DNA from: Oscillospiraceae bacterium
GTDB lineage: Bacteria > Bacillota > Clostridia > Oscillospirales > Acutalibacteraceae
Direction of reading: 5' to 3'
Assembly (NCBI GenBank): GCA_009779455.1
Contig: WREG01000090.1
Coordinates: 1-7,647 of the forward strand
DNA: 7,647 nt
Shown one piece after another: positions 1 to 5,896 of the stretch. Under the pieces are notes generated by a model. That model searched no databases. It saw nothing but the letters and a program-made list of their open reading frames with translations, and was not told where the DNA came from. The first letter of the stretch is position 1. Each line of letters opens with the position of its first letter. Made by a program: the position numbers and the translations under genes.

Positions 1-167
1 CGCAAAACACCCACCTGAACGGCCGCAAGCCCTAAGCCGTCAACCTTTTTTAATGTTTCGCGCATATCGTCAAGCAATGTCCACAGCCTTTCGTCAAAGC
101 TTCCCACGGGACGGCTGCGCCTAAACAATATTTCGTCCCCGTTTTTCCTTATGTTCCTTATTGCCAT
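1..167 (-). CDS. def: Peptide deformylase, N-terminal part (runs off the window)
   Basis: Peptide deformylase is the cytoplasmic metalloenzyme that removes the formyl group from the N-terminal methionine of new proteins. About 55 codons are visible from the ATG at 165-167, and the rest lies beyond the left edge. The start reads MAIRNIRKNGDEILFRRSRP, followed near residues 44-53 by GLGLAAVQVG, the family's motif I (GxGxAAxQVG), whose Gln and Gly line the active site. The metal-binding EGCLS and HExDH motifs would be off the edge and cannot be checked. An in-frame TGA just upstream (ATGGAATGA) rules out the nearby earlier ATG. A GGAATG stretch gives a modest ribosome-binding site. The gene follows priA after 108 bp, the usual Firmicutes order priA-def. 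Confidence 0.92.
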   Translation of the reverse strand, partial: MAIRNIRKNGDEILFRRSRPVGSFDERLWTLLDDMRETLKKVDGLGLAAVQVGVL

Positions 168-275
168 AATTTCATTCCATTTCTTAAATTTGGCGCCTCT
201 AAAGCCATCCGCCCCTGCGAGGCGTGATTTTTATAAAATTTTTAGAGATATCCGATTGAACGCTATATTTTTCGG
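168..275. other. priA-def intergenic spacer with short hairpin
   Basis: This 108-bp gap separates priA from def. It holds a 6-bp GC-rich inverted repeat (cgcctc at 194-199 with gaggcg at 219-224, loop of 19). On the minus strand the stem is not followed by a T-run, so it does not look like an intrinsic terminator for priA. An AT-rich stretch around 230-245 could hold a weak promoter for def, but I see no convincing -35/-10 pair. Def is probably at least partly read from the upstream operon. Confidence 0.3.
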
Positions 276-2744
276 TTATTGTACACTTTCCGGGTTTATA
301 TCGGCAAAAACCGTGATTTTTTTAAAAGCCGCGTCTTTTGAAAAAGCTGTCAGCAGCCCTGATATCATTTCCCTGAACCGTTTTGAATTTTTGCATTTTA
401 TAATTATCCTGTATCGGTAATTATTGTTTACCTTTCCGACCCTCGCCGGTATAGGCCCCAATGCCATAAGCGACTGCTCCGGGTAGTTTTGTTTGTTTTT
501 GTTTTCAAGAAGATTTAAAAACTTTTTTGCCCCTGCCCTTACCGCCGTTTCGTCCGCGCCTGAAACGCCTATCACGCATATGTCGCAGAAGGGCGGGTAA
601 ACCATCGCTTTTCTTATTATCATTTCCAGCTCATAAAACGATTTGTAATCCTGATCTGCCGCGAGCCTTATCACCTCGTTTTCGGGGTTGAAGGTCTGGA
701 TTACGGCAAGCCCCGGTTCGCTTCCCCTTCCGGCTCTGCCTATTACCTGCGTCAGAAGCGAAAAAGTGCGTTCAAGGCTTTTGTAATCGTCTGAAAAAAG
801 GCGGCTGTCCGCCGATACGACGCCCACAAGGGTGACGGACGGGAAATCCAGCCCCTTCGCCACCATTTGTGTCCCCAGCAGTATATCATATTCGCCTCCG
901 GCGAAAGCCCCGAGCTTTTTTTCGTGGGAATTCTTTGTACTCGTGGTATCCGCGTCCATACGCAATATTTTAGCGTCGGGAAAACTTTCGGACAGCTCTT
1001 TTTCAATTTTTTGAGTACCCGCGCCGGAATATCTTACGGTTTTCTCGCCGCATTCCGGGCAGATGTCCGTCAAGCCTTCGGAATAACCGCAGTAATGGCA
1101 CATCAGCCTTCCGTTGGCGGAATGGTAAGTGAGCGAAATACTGCAATTGGGGCAGCCCATGACGCGCTTGCAGCAGCTGCAGGCGACAAAGGTATTATAA
1201 CCCCTGTGGTTCAGCAATAATATCGTTTGATTCCCTTTTTTAAGGTTGTCCGCTATTTTTTCCGCAAGCCTGCCGCTTATGGAGGCATATGGGCTATATC
1301 TCAGTTGATTCGTCATATCTACAGTCATGACTTCGGGCAGCACGGCGCCGCCGTAACGCTCTGACAGCTCAAAAAGGCCGTACCGCCCCGATAAAGCGGC
1401 GGAATAGGTCTCTATTGAAGGGGTAGCCGACGATAACAGCAGCAAAGCGCCGTGATGCGCCGCGCGGAATTTCGCGACGTCTTTTGCGTGATAGCGGGGC
1501 GATCGTTCGGATTTATATGTATGCTCCTGCTCCTCATCAATGATTATAAGGCCGATGTTTTCAAGGGGCGAAAAAACCGCGCTTCTCGTGCCTACTGCGA
1601 TTTTCGCCTCGCCGCGTTTGACCCGCTTCCATTCGTCAAGCCGTTCGCCTATCGAAAGCCCGCTGTGGAAAACGGCCACGGTCTCTCCGAAACGGGAATA
1701 AAAAAGTTCGAGTATCTGCGGCGTGAGGACTATTTCCGGTACCATTACCATAACGGTTTTGCCAAGCTCCAGAGTTTTTTCGATAAGCTTTAAATATACT
1801 TTGGTCTTGCCGCTTCCCGTCACTCCGTAAAGAAGGGAGGCGGAGGATTGCCCTGTTTCAAGCCTTTGCAAAAGCCCTGCATACGCTTTTTCCTGTTCTT
1901 CCGACAGGGTTATTTCTTCTTCTGCGTCAATGCCGGAACGCGTTTTACGGGGTTTTCTTAAGATTTCATATGAATCGGTTTCTATTATGCCCTTTTTTTC
2001 GAGAGCTGTTACGACGCTTTCGGTAAATCCCGTAAAATAACATAGTTCTTTTACGGAAGCCGCGCCCGCGTCCCGTAAAACATTTATGACTTCCGTCTGT
2101 TTTTTCGATAGGCCGGGGTAATTTTCGGCTATTTCCCCGTCAGAGAGGGCAAGCTTCGCCACTTTGAGGGACAAATCGCCGATTTTGCGGGTATGATCGT
2201 AATTAGCGGCCAGAAAACCGTCTTTCATAAGCTTTTCGCAGATTTCGGCGGCGGACGCTAAACCCAAAGCCCTGCTTATCTTATCTTCACCCGAATATCC
2301 GCCTTTGCCGCTTAAATATTCAACTACCCGCTTTTCTTCGGAATCCAGCGAAAGCAGCGAACCCGGGATTATATCGGGCCGCGCGGCATAAGACATAGCC
2401 GTATTATAAGCAAGCCCCGCCGGGAGCATGGTTTTCGCGGCTTCATATAAAGCGCAGAAAGTCCTGTCCTTTAAAAACTCCGCCATTTGAAGGCCTTCCC
2501 CGTTTAAAACGGGTTCATCGTCGATAACGGACAGAATGCTTTTATATCTGACCCCGGGTTCTTTTTCGGAGGTTTTCACCTTGAAAACAAAACCCTGCCG
2601 CTTTTTGCCGCCGTTCCCGAAAGGCACAAACACCCTTACGCCCTCCGCAACGGCTGAAAGCAGGGCGGAGGGTATAATATAGTCATATAAAGCGTCAAAA
2701 CTGACAGCCGTATTTTCAACGGCAACAGAAGCAAAAGTTTCCAA
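276..2744 (-). CDS. priA: Primosomal protein N' (replication restart helicase PriA)
   Basis: PriA is the superfamily-2 3'-5' DNA helicase that recognises abandoned replication forks and reloads the replisome. At 822 aa it is full length for a Firmicutes PriA. The N-terminal DNA-binding region begins at once (VAVENTAVSFD, residues 7-17). The helicase core has Walker A GVTGSGKT (307-314), motif II DEEQ (403-406), motif III SAT (439-441), GTQMVAKGLDFP (624-635) and motif VI QVIGRAGRG (666-674). The inserted zinc-binding region has four Cys pairs (C522/C525, C531/C534, C549/C552, C562/C565), all present. Motif II is DEEQ rather than the DEEH typical of E. coli PriA. I believe this variant occurs in other clostridia. 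The start is TTG at 2742-2744. It is forced, because the codon directly before it in the same frame is the rpoZ TAA. Only a weak purine-rich ribosome-binding site (GAAGAGATAAG) precedes it, so translation is probably coupled to rpoZ. Confidence 0.97.
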   Translation of the reverse strand: METFASVAVENTAVSFDALYDYIIPSALLSAVAEGVRVFVPFGNGGKKRQGFVFKVKTSEKEPGVRYKSILSVIDDEPVLNGEGLQMAEFLKDRTFCALYEAAKTMLPAGLAYNTAMSYAARPDIIPGSLLSLDSEEKRVVEYLSGKGGYSGEDKISRALGLASAAEICEKLMKDGFLAANYDHTRKIGDLSLKVAKLALSDGEIAENYPGLSKKQTEVINVLRDAGAASVKELCYFTGFTESVVTALEKKGIIETDSYEILRKPRKTRSGIDAEEEITLSEEQEKAYAGLLQRLETGQSSASLLYGVTGSGKTKVYLKLIEKTLELGKTVMVMVPEIVLTPQILELFYSRFGETVAVFHSGLSIGERLDEWKRVKRGEAKIAVGTRSAVFSPLENIGLIIIDEEQEHTYKSERSPRYHAKDVAKFRAAHHGALLLLSSATPSIETYSAALSGRYGLFELSERYGGAVLPEVMTVDMTNQLRYSPYASISGRLAEKIADNLKKGNQTILLLNHRGYNTFVACSCCKRVMGCPNCSISLTYHSANGRLMCHYCGYSEGLTDICPECGEKTVRYSGAGTQKIEKELSESFPDAKILRMDADTTSTKNSHEKKLGAFAGGEYDILLGTQMVAKGLDFPSVTLVGVVSADSRLFSDDYKSLERTFSLLTQVIGRAGRGSEPGLAVIQTFNPENEVIRLAADQDYKSFYELEMIIRKAMVYPPFCDICVIGVSGADETAVRAGAKKFLNLLENKNKQNYPEQSLMALGPIPARVGKVNNNYRYRIIIKCKNSKRFREMISGLLTAFSKDAAFKKITVFADINPESVQ

Positions 2745-2960
2745 TTAAATATTTCTTATCTCTTCAGGTTCCACTATTCTGTATTTCCCGTCAAGCAAAT
2801 CGTTCACAGCCAAGCTGACGGGCTTTTCAACCAATACCCTGCCTGTTTTTTCCGATTCCTCGGATATGTCCCTTGCGCGCTTCGCCGCCGCCGTAACCAA
2901 AGAATACCTGCTGGTTTTATCTTTAAGCAATAAATTTAAATCAGAGTTTAACATATTCAT
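2745..2960 (-). CDS. rpoZ: RNA polymerase omega subunit
   Basis: Omega is the small RNA polymerase subunit that helps fold and dock beta'. The 71-aa product is about the size of other Firmicutes omegas. It shows the family pattern: an N-terminal LNSDLNLLLKDKTSRYSLV segment, then AAAKRARDI, then KPVSLAVNDLLDGKYRI. The open frame extends to an ATG at 2966, but AAAGG directly abuts that codon and could not act as its ribosome-binding site. The ATG at 2958-2960 lies 6 nt after AAAGG and overlaps the gmk TGA as ATGA, so it is the better start. A third in-frame ATG at 2952-2954 is possible but is spaced further from AAAGG. The TAA stop is immediately followed, in the same frame, by the priA TTG. 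Confidence 0.93.
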   Translation of the reverse strand: MNMLNSDLNLLLKDKTSRYSLVTAAAKRARDISEESEKTGRVLVEKPVSLAVNDLLDGKYRIVEPEEIRNI

Positions 2961-3526
2961 GACCATCCTTTAATTATATTATACACAGTATTGACAGTTT
3001 TTTCAATGGTTTCGCTGATAATGACATATTTATAGTGCGAACTTTCCTGCATTTCAAGCTCTGCGGTTTTCAGGCGGTAAAGTATATCGTCCTCCATCTC
3101 CGTGCCGCGGCCGCGAAGCCTCTCCTCTAAAACATCTAAAGACGGCGGCATTAAGAATATGGACAGGGCATCGGGGTATTTGTCTATTATGTTGGCCGCG
3201 CCCCTTACCTCTATCACCATAACGACGGTTTTCCCCGCCGCGAGCTTTGTTTCAAGCTCTGAAACAAGGGTGCCGTAATAATAATTGTTGTAGCGCACAT
3301 ATTCGACGAAATCCCCGTTTTCTATTTTTTCCGTAAACTCATCCTCAGACAAAAAGTAGTAGTTGACCCCTTCCGCATCGCACGCCCGGGGCTTTCTTGT
3401 GGTCGCTGACACCGATACCGCCAAGCTTCCGTCGATTTTTTTAAGCTCCCGCAACACCGTGTCCTTCCCGCAGCCCGAAGGCCCGGAAAGCACTATAAGC
3501 AGCCCCTTTGTCCCGTCTGATTTCAT
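2957..3526 (-). CDS. gmk: Guanylate kinase
   Basis: Guanylate kinase converts GMP plus ATP to GDP plus ADP in the cytoplasm, feeding GTP and ppGpp synthesis. The 189-aa protein is slightly short for the family but complete. The P-loop is GPSGCGKDT (15-23). The GMP-binding region includes SVSATTRKPR (38-47) and EYVRYNNYYYGT (75-86). The lid and C-terminal region follow with PPSLDVLEERLRGRGTE (127-143). Some positions are unusual: the common D of the 'IDVQGA' motif is E here (IEVRGA, 105-110), and the late YDYVVVND-like motif is YKYVIISE. These look like lineage variation, not inactivation. The ATG at 3524-3526 follows AAGGCGGGG with a reasonable spacing. The gene ends in an ATGA overlap with rpoZ, the classic gmk-rpoZ pairing. 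Confidence 0.96.
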   Translation of the reverse strand: MKSDGTKGLLIVLSGPSGCGKDTVLRELKKIDGSLAVSVSATTRKPRACDAEGVNYYFLSEDEFTEKIENGDFVEYVRYNNYYYGTLVSELETKLAAGKTVVMVIEVRGAANIIDKYPDALSIFLMPPSLDVLEERLRGRGTEMEDDILYRLKTAELEMQESSHYKYVIISETIEKTVNTVYNIIKGWS

Positions 3527-3648
3527 AAATAAACCCCGCCTTTTCCGTTAATTCATAATTCAAAATGCATAATGCATAATTTATGCGGTATTGAATTATC
3601 ATAAACATTATTTAATTTAAAAATTATAACTTAAATTCTCATCAGTAA
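3527..3648. other. remA-gmk intergenic region (heptad repeat, weak promoter signal)
   Basis: This 122-bp AT-rich spacer breaks the otherwise tight operon. It carries a tandem 7-bp repeat tract (3550-3584) and the start of an inverted partner that runs into the end of remA. On the minus strand a TATAAT hexamer occurs at 3623-3628, but no acceptable -35 hexamer lies 16-18 bp upstream. A gmk promoter here is possible but weakly supported. I see no GC-rich hairpin with a T-run. Confidence 0.35.
3550..3584. repeat. Degenerate tandem heptad repeat (five units)
   Basis: Five consecutive 7-bp units read, on the plus strand, AATTCAT, AATTCAA, AATGCAT, AATGCAT, AATTTAT. Two are identical and the others differ by one or two bases from the consensus AATKCAT. 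The same heptad type occurs in inverted orientation at 3646-3664 and, as AATGCAG, in the yicC-rluB intergenic region. This indicates a short repeat family dispersed in this genome. Confidence 0.75.
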
Positions 3649-3664
3649 TTATGAATCATGCATT
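3646..3664. repeat. Inverted partner of the heptad repeat, overlapping the remA 3' end
   Basis: The minus strand here reads AATGCAT GATTCAT AATTA, matching the plus-strand tract at 3564-3582 at 16 of 19 positions. Together the two arms enclose about 100 bp and could be the termini of a small MITE-like element. The arm covers the remA stop codon and encodes the last residues of RemA (Met-His-Asp-Ser). Confidence 0.6.
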
Positions 3665-3903
3665 AAATTTTCTTCTTCAAGTTTGCTGACTATCGTTTCC
3701 GCCTGAAGGTATGACAAGACCACATGGTCGGTGTCCGTCATTATCACGGCGCGGGTGCGCCTGCCCTGTGTCGCGTCGATAAGGCCGCCCCGCTCTTTGC
3801 TTTCCTGTATAATGCGCTTTACGGGCGCGGAATCGGGGGCCACTATCGCTATTATTTTTGAGGCGTTGACCATATTGCCGAAACCTATGTTTACAAATTT
3901 CAT
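3649..3903 (-). CDS. remA: RemA-family DNA-binding regulator (DUF370)
   Basis: RemA is a small DNA-binding protein. In Bacillus subtilis it activates biofilm matrix and osmoprotection genes by binding clustered sites as a multimer. The 84-aa product is full length and closely follows the family: FVNIGFGNMVNASKIIAIV (3-21), PDSAPVKRIIQ (23-33), then DATQGRRTRAVIMTD (43-57) and HVVLSYLQAETI (59-70). The conserved arginines of GRRTRA (R48, R49, R51) are present. A strong AAGGGG site lies just before the ATG at 3901-3903 and overlaps the VOC gene's TAA, so the two genes are read together. In many Firmicutes remA lies directly between yicC and gmk. Here three extra genes separate it from yicC. Its last few residues are encoded by a heptad repeat arm. 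Its targets in this organism cannot be told from the window. Confidence 0.95.
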   Translation of the reverse strand: MKFVNIGFGNMVNASKIIAIVAPDSAPVKRIIQESKERGGLIDATQGRRTRAVIMTDTDHVVLSYLQAETIVSKLEEENLMHDS

Positions 3904-3912
3904 ACTTTCCCC

Positions 3913-4293
3913 TTATACAAAAATTAACCAACTAACACCGAATTTATCAATTAAGCAGGTCATCAACGGACTCCATTCACACGAACCTAACGGGTCGTGG
4001 ATTTTCGCGCCTTCTTTTAGTACATCATATATTTTCCTGACGACGGCTTCTTTGCCTTTTCCGAAATGCAAGCCGAATGACATTGTATTGCCCGCAACCG
4101 CGTCATCGTCGCTCAATTCCATAAACGACATTACCTGCCCGCAAACGTCAAGCTCTGCATGGGCCAGCGTCCCGTCCGGGTTGGCATGGCGGCACACCTC
4201 TTTGGCGTCAAACGCCTTTTTGTAAAATTCAAACGCTTTGCCGCTGTTTTTAACATTGACGTGCATCATTGATCTGTGCATTTTATTCAACAT
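3913..4293 (-). CDS. VOC (glyoxalase/PhnB-like) family protein
   Basis: This 126-aa protein belongs to the vicinal oxygen chelate superfamily, most like PhnB-type proteins. Supporting segments are AFEFYKKAFDAKEV (20-33), PDGTLAHAELDV (39-50) and the C-terminal DKFGVSWLI (116-124), which resembles the PhnB ending 'DkFGv.Wm'. VOC folds are used for glyoxalases, dioxygenases, antibiotic resistance and ligand binding. The substrate cannot be told here. The annotated ATG at 4291-4293 lies inside a decayed copy of the yicC 3' end, with a GGGG stretch about 10 nt upstream. The ATG at 4279-4281 (MHRSMMHV) is an alternative start with no evident ribosome-binding site. The stop lies 9 nt before remA and contributes to its ribosome-binding site. 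The gene is not part of the usual yicC-remA order. Confidence 0.85.
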   Translation of the reverse strand: MLNKMHRSMMHVNVKNSGKAFEFYKKAFDAKEVCRHANPDGTLAHAELDVCGQVMSFMELSDDDAVAGNTMSFGLHFGKGKEAVVRKIYDVLKEGAKIHDPLGSCEWSPLMTCLIDKFGVSWLIFV

Positions 4294-4320
4294 TCTGTAT
4301 CTGCCCCGTAATTTATCAAC
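4283..4320 (-). pseudogene. yicC: Decayed fragment of the yicC 3' end
   Basis: Read on the minus strand with one missing base, this stretch encodes V-D-K-L-R-(frameshift)-Q-I-Q-N-V-E-stop. The last codons of the intact yicC (5000-5038) encode I-E-K-I-R-E-Q-I-Q-N-I-E-stop. By hand alignment 31 of 39 nucleotides match, including an exact 13-nt block, and every amino acid change is conservative (I/V, E/D, I/L, I/V). The differences fall at codon first and third positions, as between orthologous coding sequences. It lies between the toxin stop codon and the VOC gene and supplies the VOC start region. Confidence 0.75.
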
Positions 4321-4326
4321 GTATTA

Positions 4327-4728
4327 TTATTCCGACCAATCGACAAAATTTAATCTGTCGATATTTTCAAAATGACGTTTATTGTTAGTGACCAATGTAT
4401 ATCCGTTTACCAAGCAAAAAGCGGCAATAAGTATGTCTGCGTCGTCAATAATTTTTCCGTGCTGACTTAATGATACATATATATTTACAGCCTCATCCCA
4501 TACATTCTCGTCAATCTTGCCAACGGCGACAGTTTCACGGAATTCAAGATATTCACGCAATTTTTTATTCATTCCCGCTGCCGCCAGCCCACGCCTAATT
4601 TCATAGTCAACAATTTTAGGGATTATTAATTCATGGCCGTTATATGTAGCTGCATCAGCATTGCAAACCGCATTCTTATTGTTTTTAAGCAAAAATGAAA
4701 GAATATTAGTATCAAGCGCATAAATCAT
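4327..4728 (-). CDS. PIN-domain toxin (VapC-like ribonuclease)
   Basis: This is the toxin of a type II toxin-antitoxin pair. PIN-domain toxins are Mg-dependent RNases that cut tRNA or rRNA when released from the antitoxin. The 133-aa length is normal. The acidic active-site pattern is visible: LDTN with D6, YEIRRG with E43, the IDDADILIAA block with D95, D96 and D98, and LVTNNKRHF with N115/N116 at the position of the last, more variable carboxylate or Asn. No active-site residue appears lost, so the toxin is probably functional. Its ATG (4726-4728) overlaps the antitoxin TGA as ATGA, and a GGA lies just upstream, so the two are translationally coupled. I give no gene symbol because several PIN toxin families share these motifs. 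Confidence 0.93.
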   Translation of the reverse strand: MIYALDTNILSFLLKNNKNAVCNADAATYNGHELIIPKIVDYEIRRGLAAAGMNKKLREYLEFRETVAVGKIDENVWDEAVNIYVSLSQHGKIIDDADILIAAFCLVNGYTLVTNNKRHFENIDRLNFVDWSE

Positions 4729-4985
4729 AAATCCAATTTCCTCCCGATATTAAACCGTTTGTTTATAACCTCGTCAAATTTTTCATCAAACGGTTCGTCG
4801 TCTATAGCGCTCAACCCTGCGGAAAGACGTTTTAATGCCTCGTTTTGCTTTTCGGCTCTTGTTTTTACAGGCAACAATTCGTTGCCGATAATTGTAATAT
4901 AAACTTCAATATTGTCAGGGATTGTGATCGGTTCAGGCGAAATAAACCGCCCGTCATTAAAATACCCTTTATATGTTGTGTACAT
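4725..4985 (-). CDS. Antitoxin partner of the PIN toxin
   Basis: This is an 86-aa protein encoded directly upstream of, and overlapping, the PIN toxin. Its N-terminus (MYTTYKGYFNDGRFISPEP, then ITIPDNIEVYITI) resembles the short beta-stranded 'xxGxFxDGxFxP...P...xVxVTI' domain of antitoxins such as the DUF104/AF2212-like group. The charged C-terminal part (from about residue 40: KTRAEKQNEALKRL, FDEKFDEVINKRF) fits the toxin-wrapping tail of such antitoxins. The ATG at 4983-4985 is preceded by GAGGTG at good spacing. The gene starts 14 nt after the yicC stop, so it can be read from the yicC transcript. Whether it autoregulates is unknown, since no operator palindrome is evident. The exact antitoxin family is less certain than the toxin. 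Confidence 0.82.
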   Translation of the reverse strand: MYTTYKGYFNDGRFISPEPITIPDNIEVYITIIGNELLPVKTRAEKQNEALKRLSAGLSAIDDEPFDEKFDEVINKRFNIGRKLDL

Positions 4986-4999
4986 TTCGCACCTCGCAC

Positions 5000-5896
5000 T
5001 TACTCTATATTCTGTATCTGCTCCCGTATCTTCTCAATATCCGATTTCATTTCGATGACGCGTTTCGCTATTTCTACGTCCTGCGCCTTCGAGCCTATTG
5101 TGTTGGCCTCCCTGTTTATCTCCTGCACGAGAAAATCAAGCTTCCGCCCAACGGCGACGTTGGATCCTACGGCTGCATCGGAATCAAGCATTTCCCTCAG
5201 CTGTTTTATATGGCTTCTGAGCCTTACGGTCTCCTCCGCCACCGCCACCTTGTCGGCGAATATCGCCGCTTCCGTTAAAACGCGCTGCTCGTCAACACTT
5301 GCGGTGTCTAAAAATTCCCGCATACGGGTCAGGAGCTTTTCGTTGTATTCTTTTACCGTTTCGGGGGAGCGTTCTTCGATATATTCAACATTTCTTATGA
5401 TATTGTCCGCCATTTCAAGGATGTTCGACCGCAGCGCGGTGCCTTCGCCCGCCCGCATTTTCACAAAATTGTCGGCGGCGGTTTCCAGGACCGTTTTTAC
5501 GGCCAGCCACACCTCTTCCTCGTCGGTTTCGGTTTTCCTTATCTCGAACACCTCCGGGCAACGGGCCAAAGATGTGACGGTCAGGTCATTTTCGATATTA
5601 TAACGCTCCGAAAGCTCGCCCATAAGGGCGAAATACGCGTCAGCAAGGCTGTAATTCACTTTTACCTCGGAATAATTCCCCTCGGCGATCTCGATCTGGA
5701 CAAAACACTCCACCTTTCCCCTTGAAACGCGGGACTGTATATAGGATTTGAGTTTATCCTCCAAAAACGAAAATCCACGGTAAAACCTGGAGCTTATTTC
5801 AAGATAGCGGTGGTTCACGCTTTTCAGCTCGACCGTGACAGTCATATTCTCAAAGCTTTCCTGCGCCCTGCCGAAACCTGTCATACTCTTTATCAT
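5000..5896 (-). CDS. yicC: YicC family endoribonuclease
   Basis: YicC-family proteins are conserved endoribonucleases. E. coli YicC has been linked to decay of the small RNA RyhB. The 298-aa product is full length. The N-terminal YicC domain starts with the signature MIKSMTGFGRA and continues with SVNHRYLEIS (26-35). The C-terminal DUF1732 domain has VGRKLDFLVQE(I)NREANTIGSK and ends EKIREQIQNIE. Before VGRKLDF the sequence AVGSNVAVG looks like a 6-residue in-frame duplication relative to the usual form. The ATG at 5894-5896 is overlapped by the TGA of a small upstream ORF made from a copy of this gene's first 12 codons. The local ribosome-binding site (GGGTTGG) is poor, so coupling to that ORF may matter. 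In other Firmicutes yicC leads the remA-gmk-rpoZ operon. Confidence 0.96.
   Translation of the reverse strand: MIKSMTGFGRAQESFENMTVTVELKSVNHRYLEISSRFYRGFSFLEDKLKSYIQSRVSRGKVECFVQIEIAEGNYSEVKVNYSLADAYFALMGELSERYNIENDLTVTSLARCPEVFEIRKTETDEEEVWLAVKTVLETAADNFVKMRAGEGTALRSNILEMADNIIRNVEYIEERSPETVKEYNEKLLTRMREFLDTASVDEQRVLTEAAIFADKVAVAEETVRLRSHIKQLREMLDSDAAVGSNVAVGRKLDFLVQEINREANTIGSKAQDVEIAKRVIEMKSDIEKIREQIQNIE
5861..5896 (-). repeat. Direct repeat, copy 1 (first 12 codons of yicC)
   Basis: This 36-bp stretch is the true start of yicC (MIKSMTGFGRAQ). It is identical to 5932-5967. The similarity continues upstream on the minus strand for about 13 more bases (GGTTGGT shared, 9 of 13 matching). Confidence 0.97.

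Noticed and set aside
194..224. Hairpin after priA as an intrinsic terminator
   Set aside because: The stem is only 6 bp with a 19-nt loop, and on the coding strand it is followed by CCAAATTT rather than a T-run.
370..412. Heptad-like stretch (TTGAATT, TTTGCAT, TTTATAA) resembling the intergenic repeats
   Set aside because: It falls inside a conserved part of priA where the encoded residues (YRIIIKCKNSKRF) fit the family, so the resemblance is explained by coding sequence.
403..425. Possible defect in PriA motif II (DEEQ instead of DEEH), coordinates approximate to the motif's residues 403-406
   Set aside because: The two acidic residues needed for catalysis are present, and all other helicase and zinc motifs are intact. 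I take it as lineage variation.
3623..3652. Promoter for gmk (TATAAT on the minus strand)
   Set aside because: No acceptable -35 hexamer lies at 16-18 bp. The best TTACTG is only 14 bp away, so I mention it only as weak.
3731..4225. A 164-codon plus-strand open frame
   Set aside because: It is antisense to remA and the VOC gene, both supported by family motifs, and no domain is recognisable in it.
4845..5603. A 252-codon plus-strand open frame
   Set aside because: It lies opposite yicC and the antitoxin, both well-recognised genes. Its translation is a low-complexity Ser/Phe-rich sequence typical of the complement of a coding strand.
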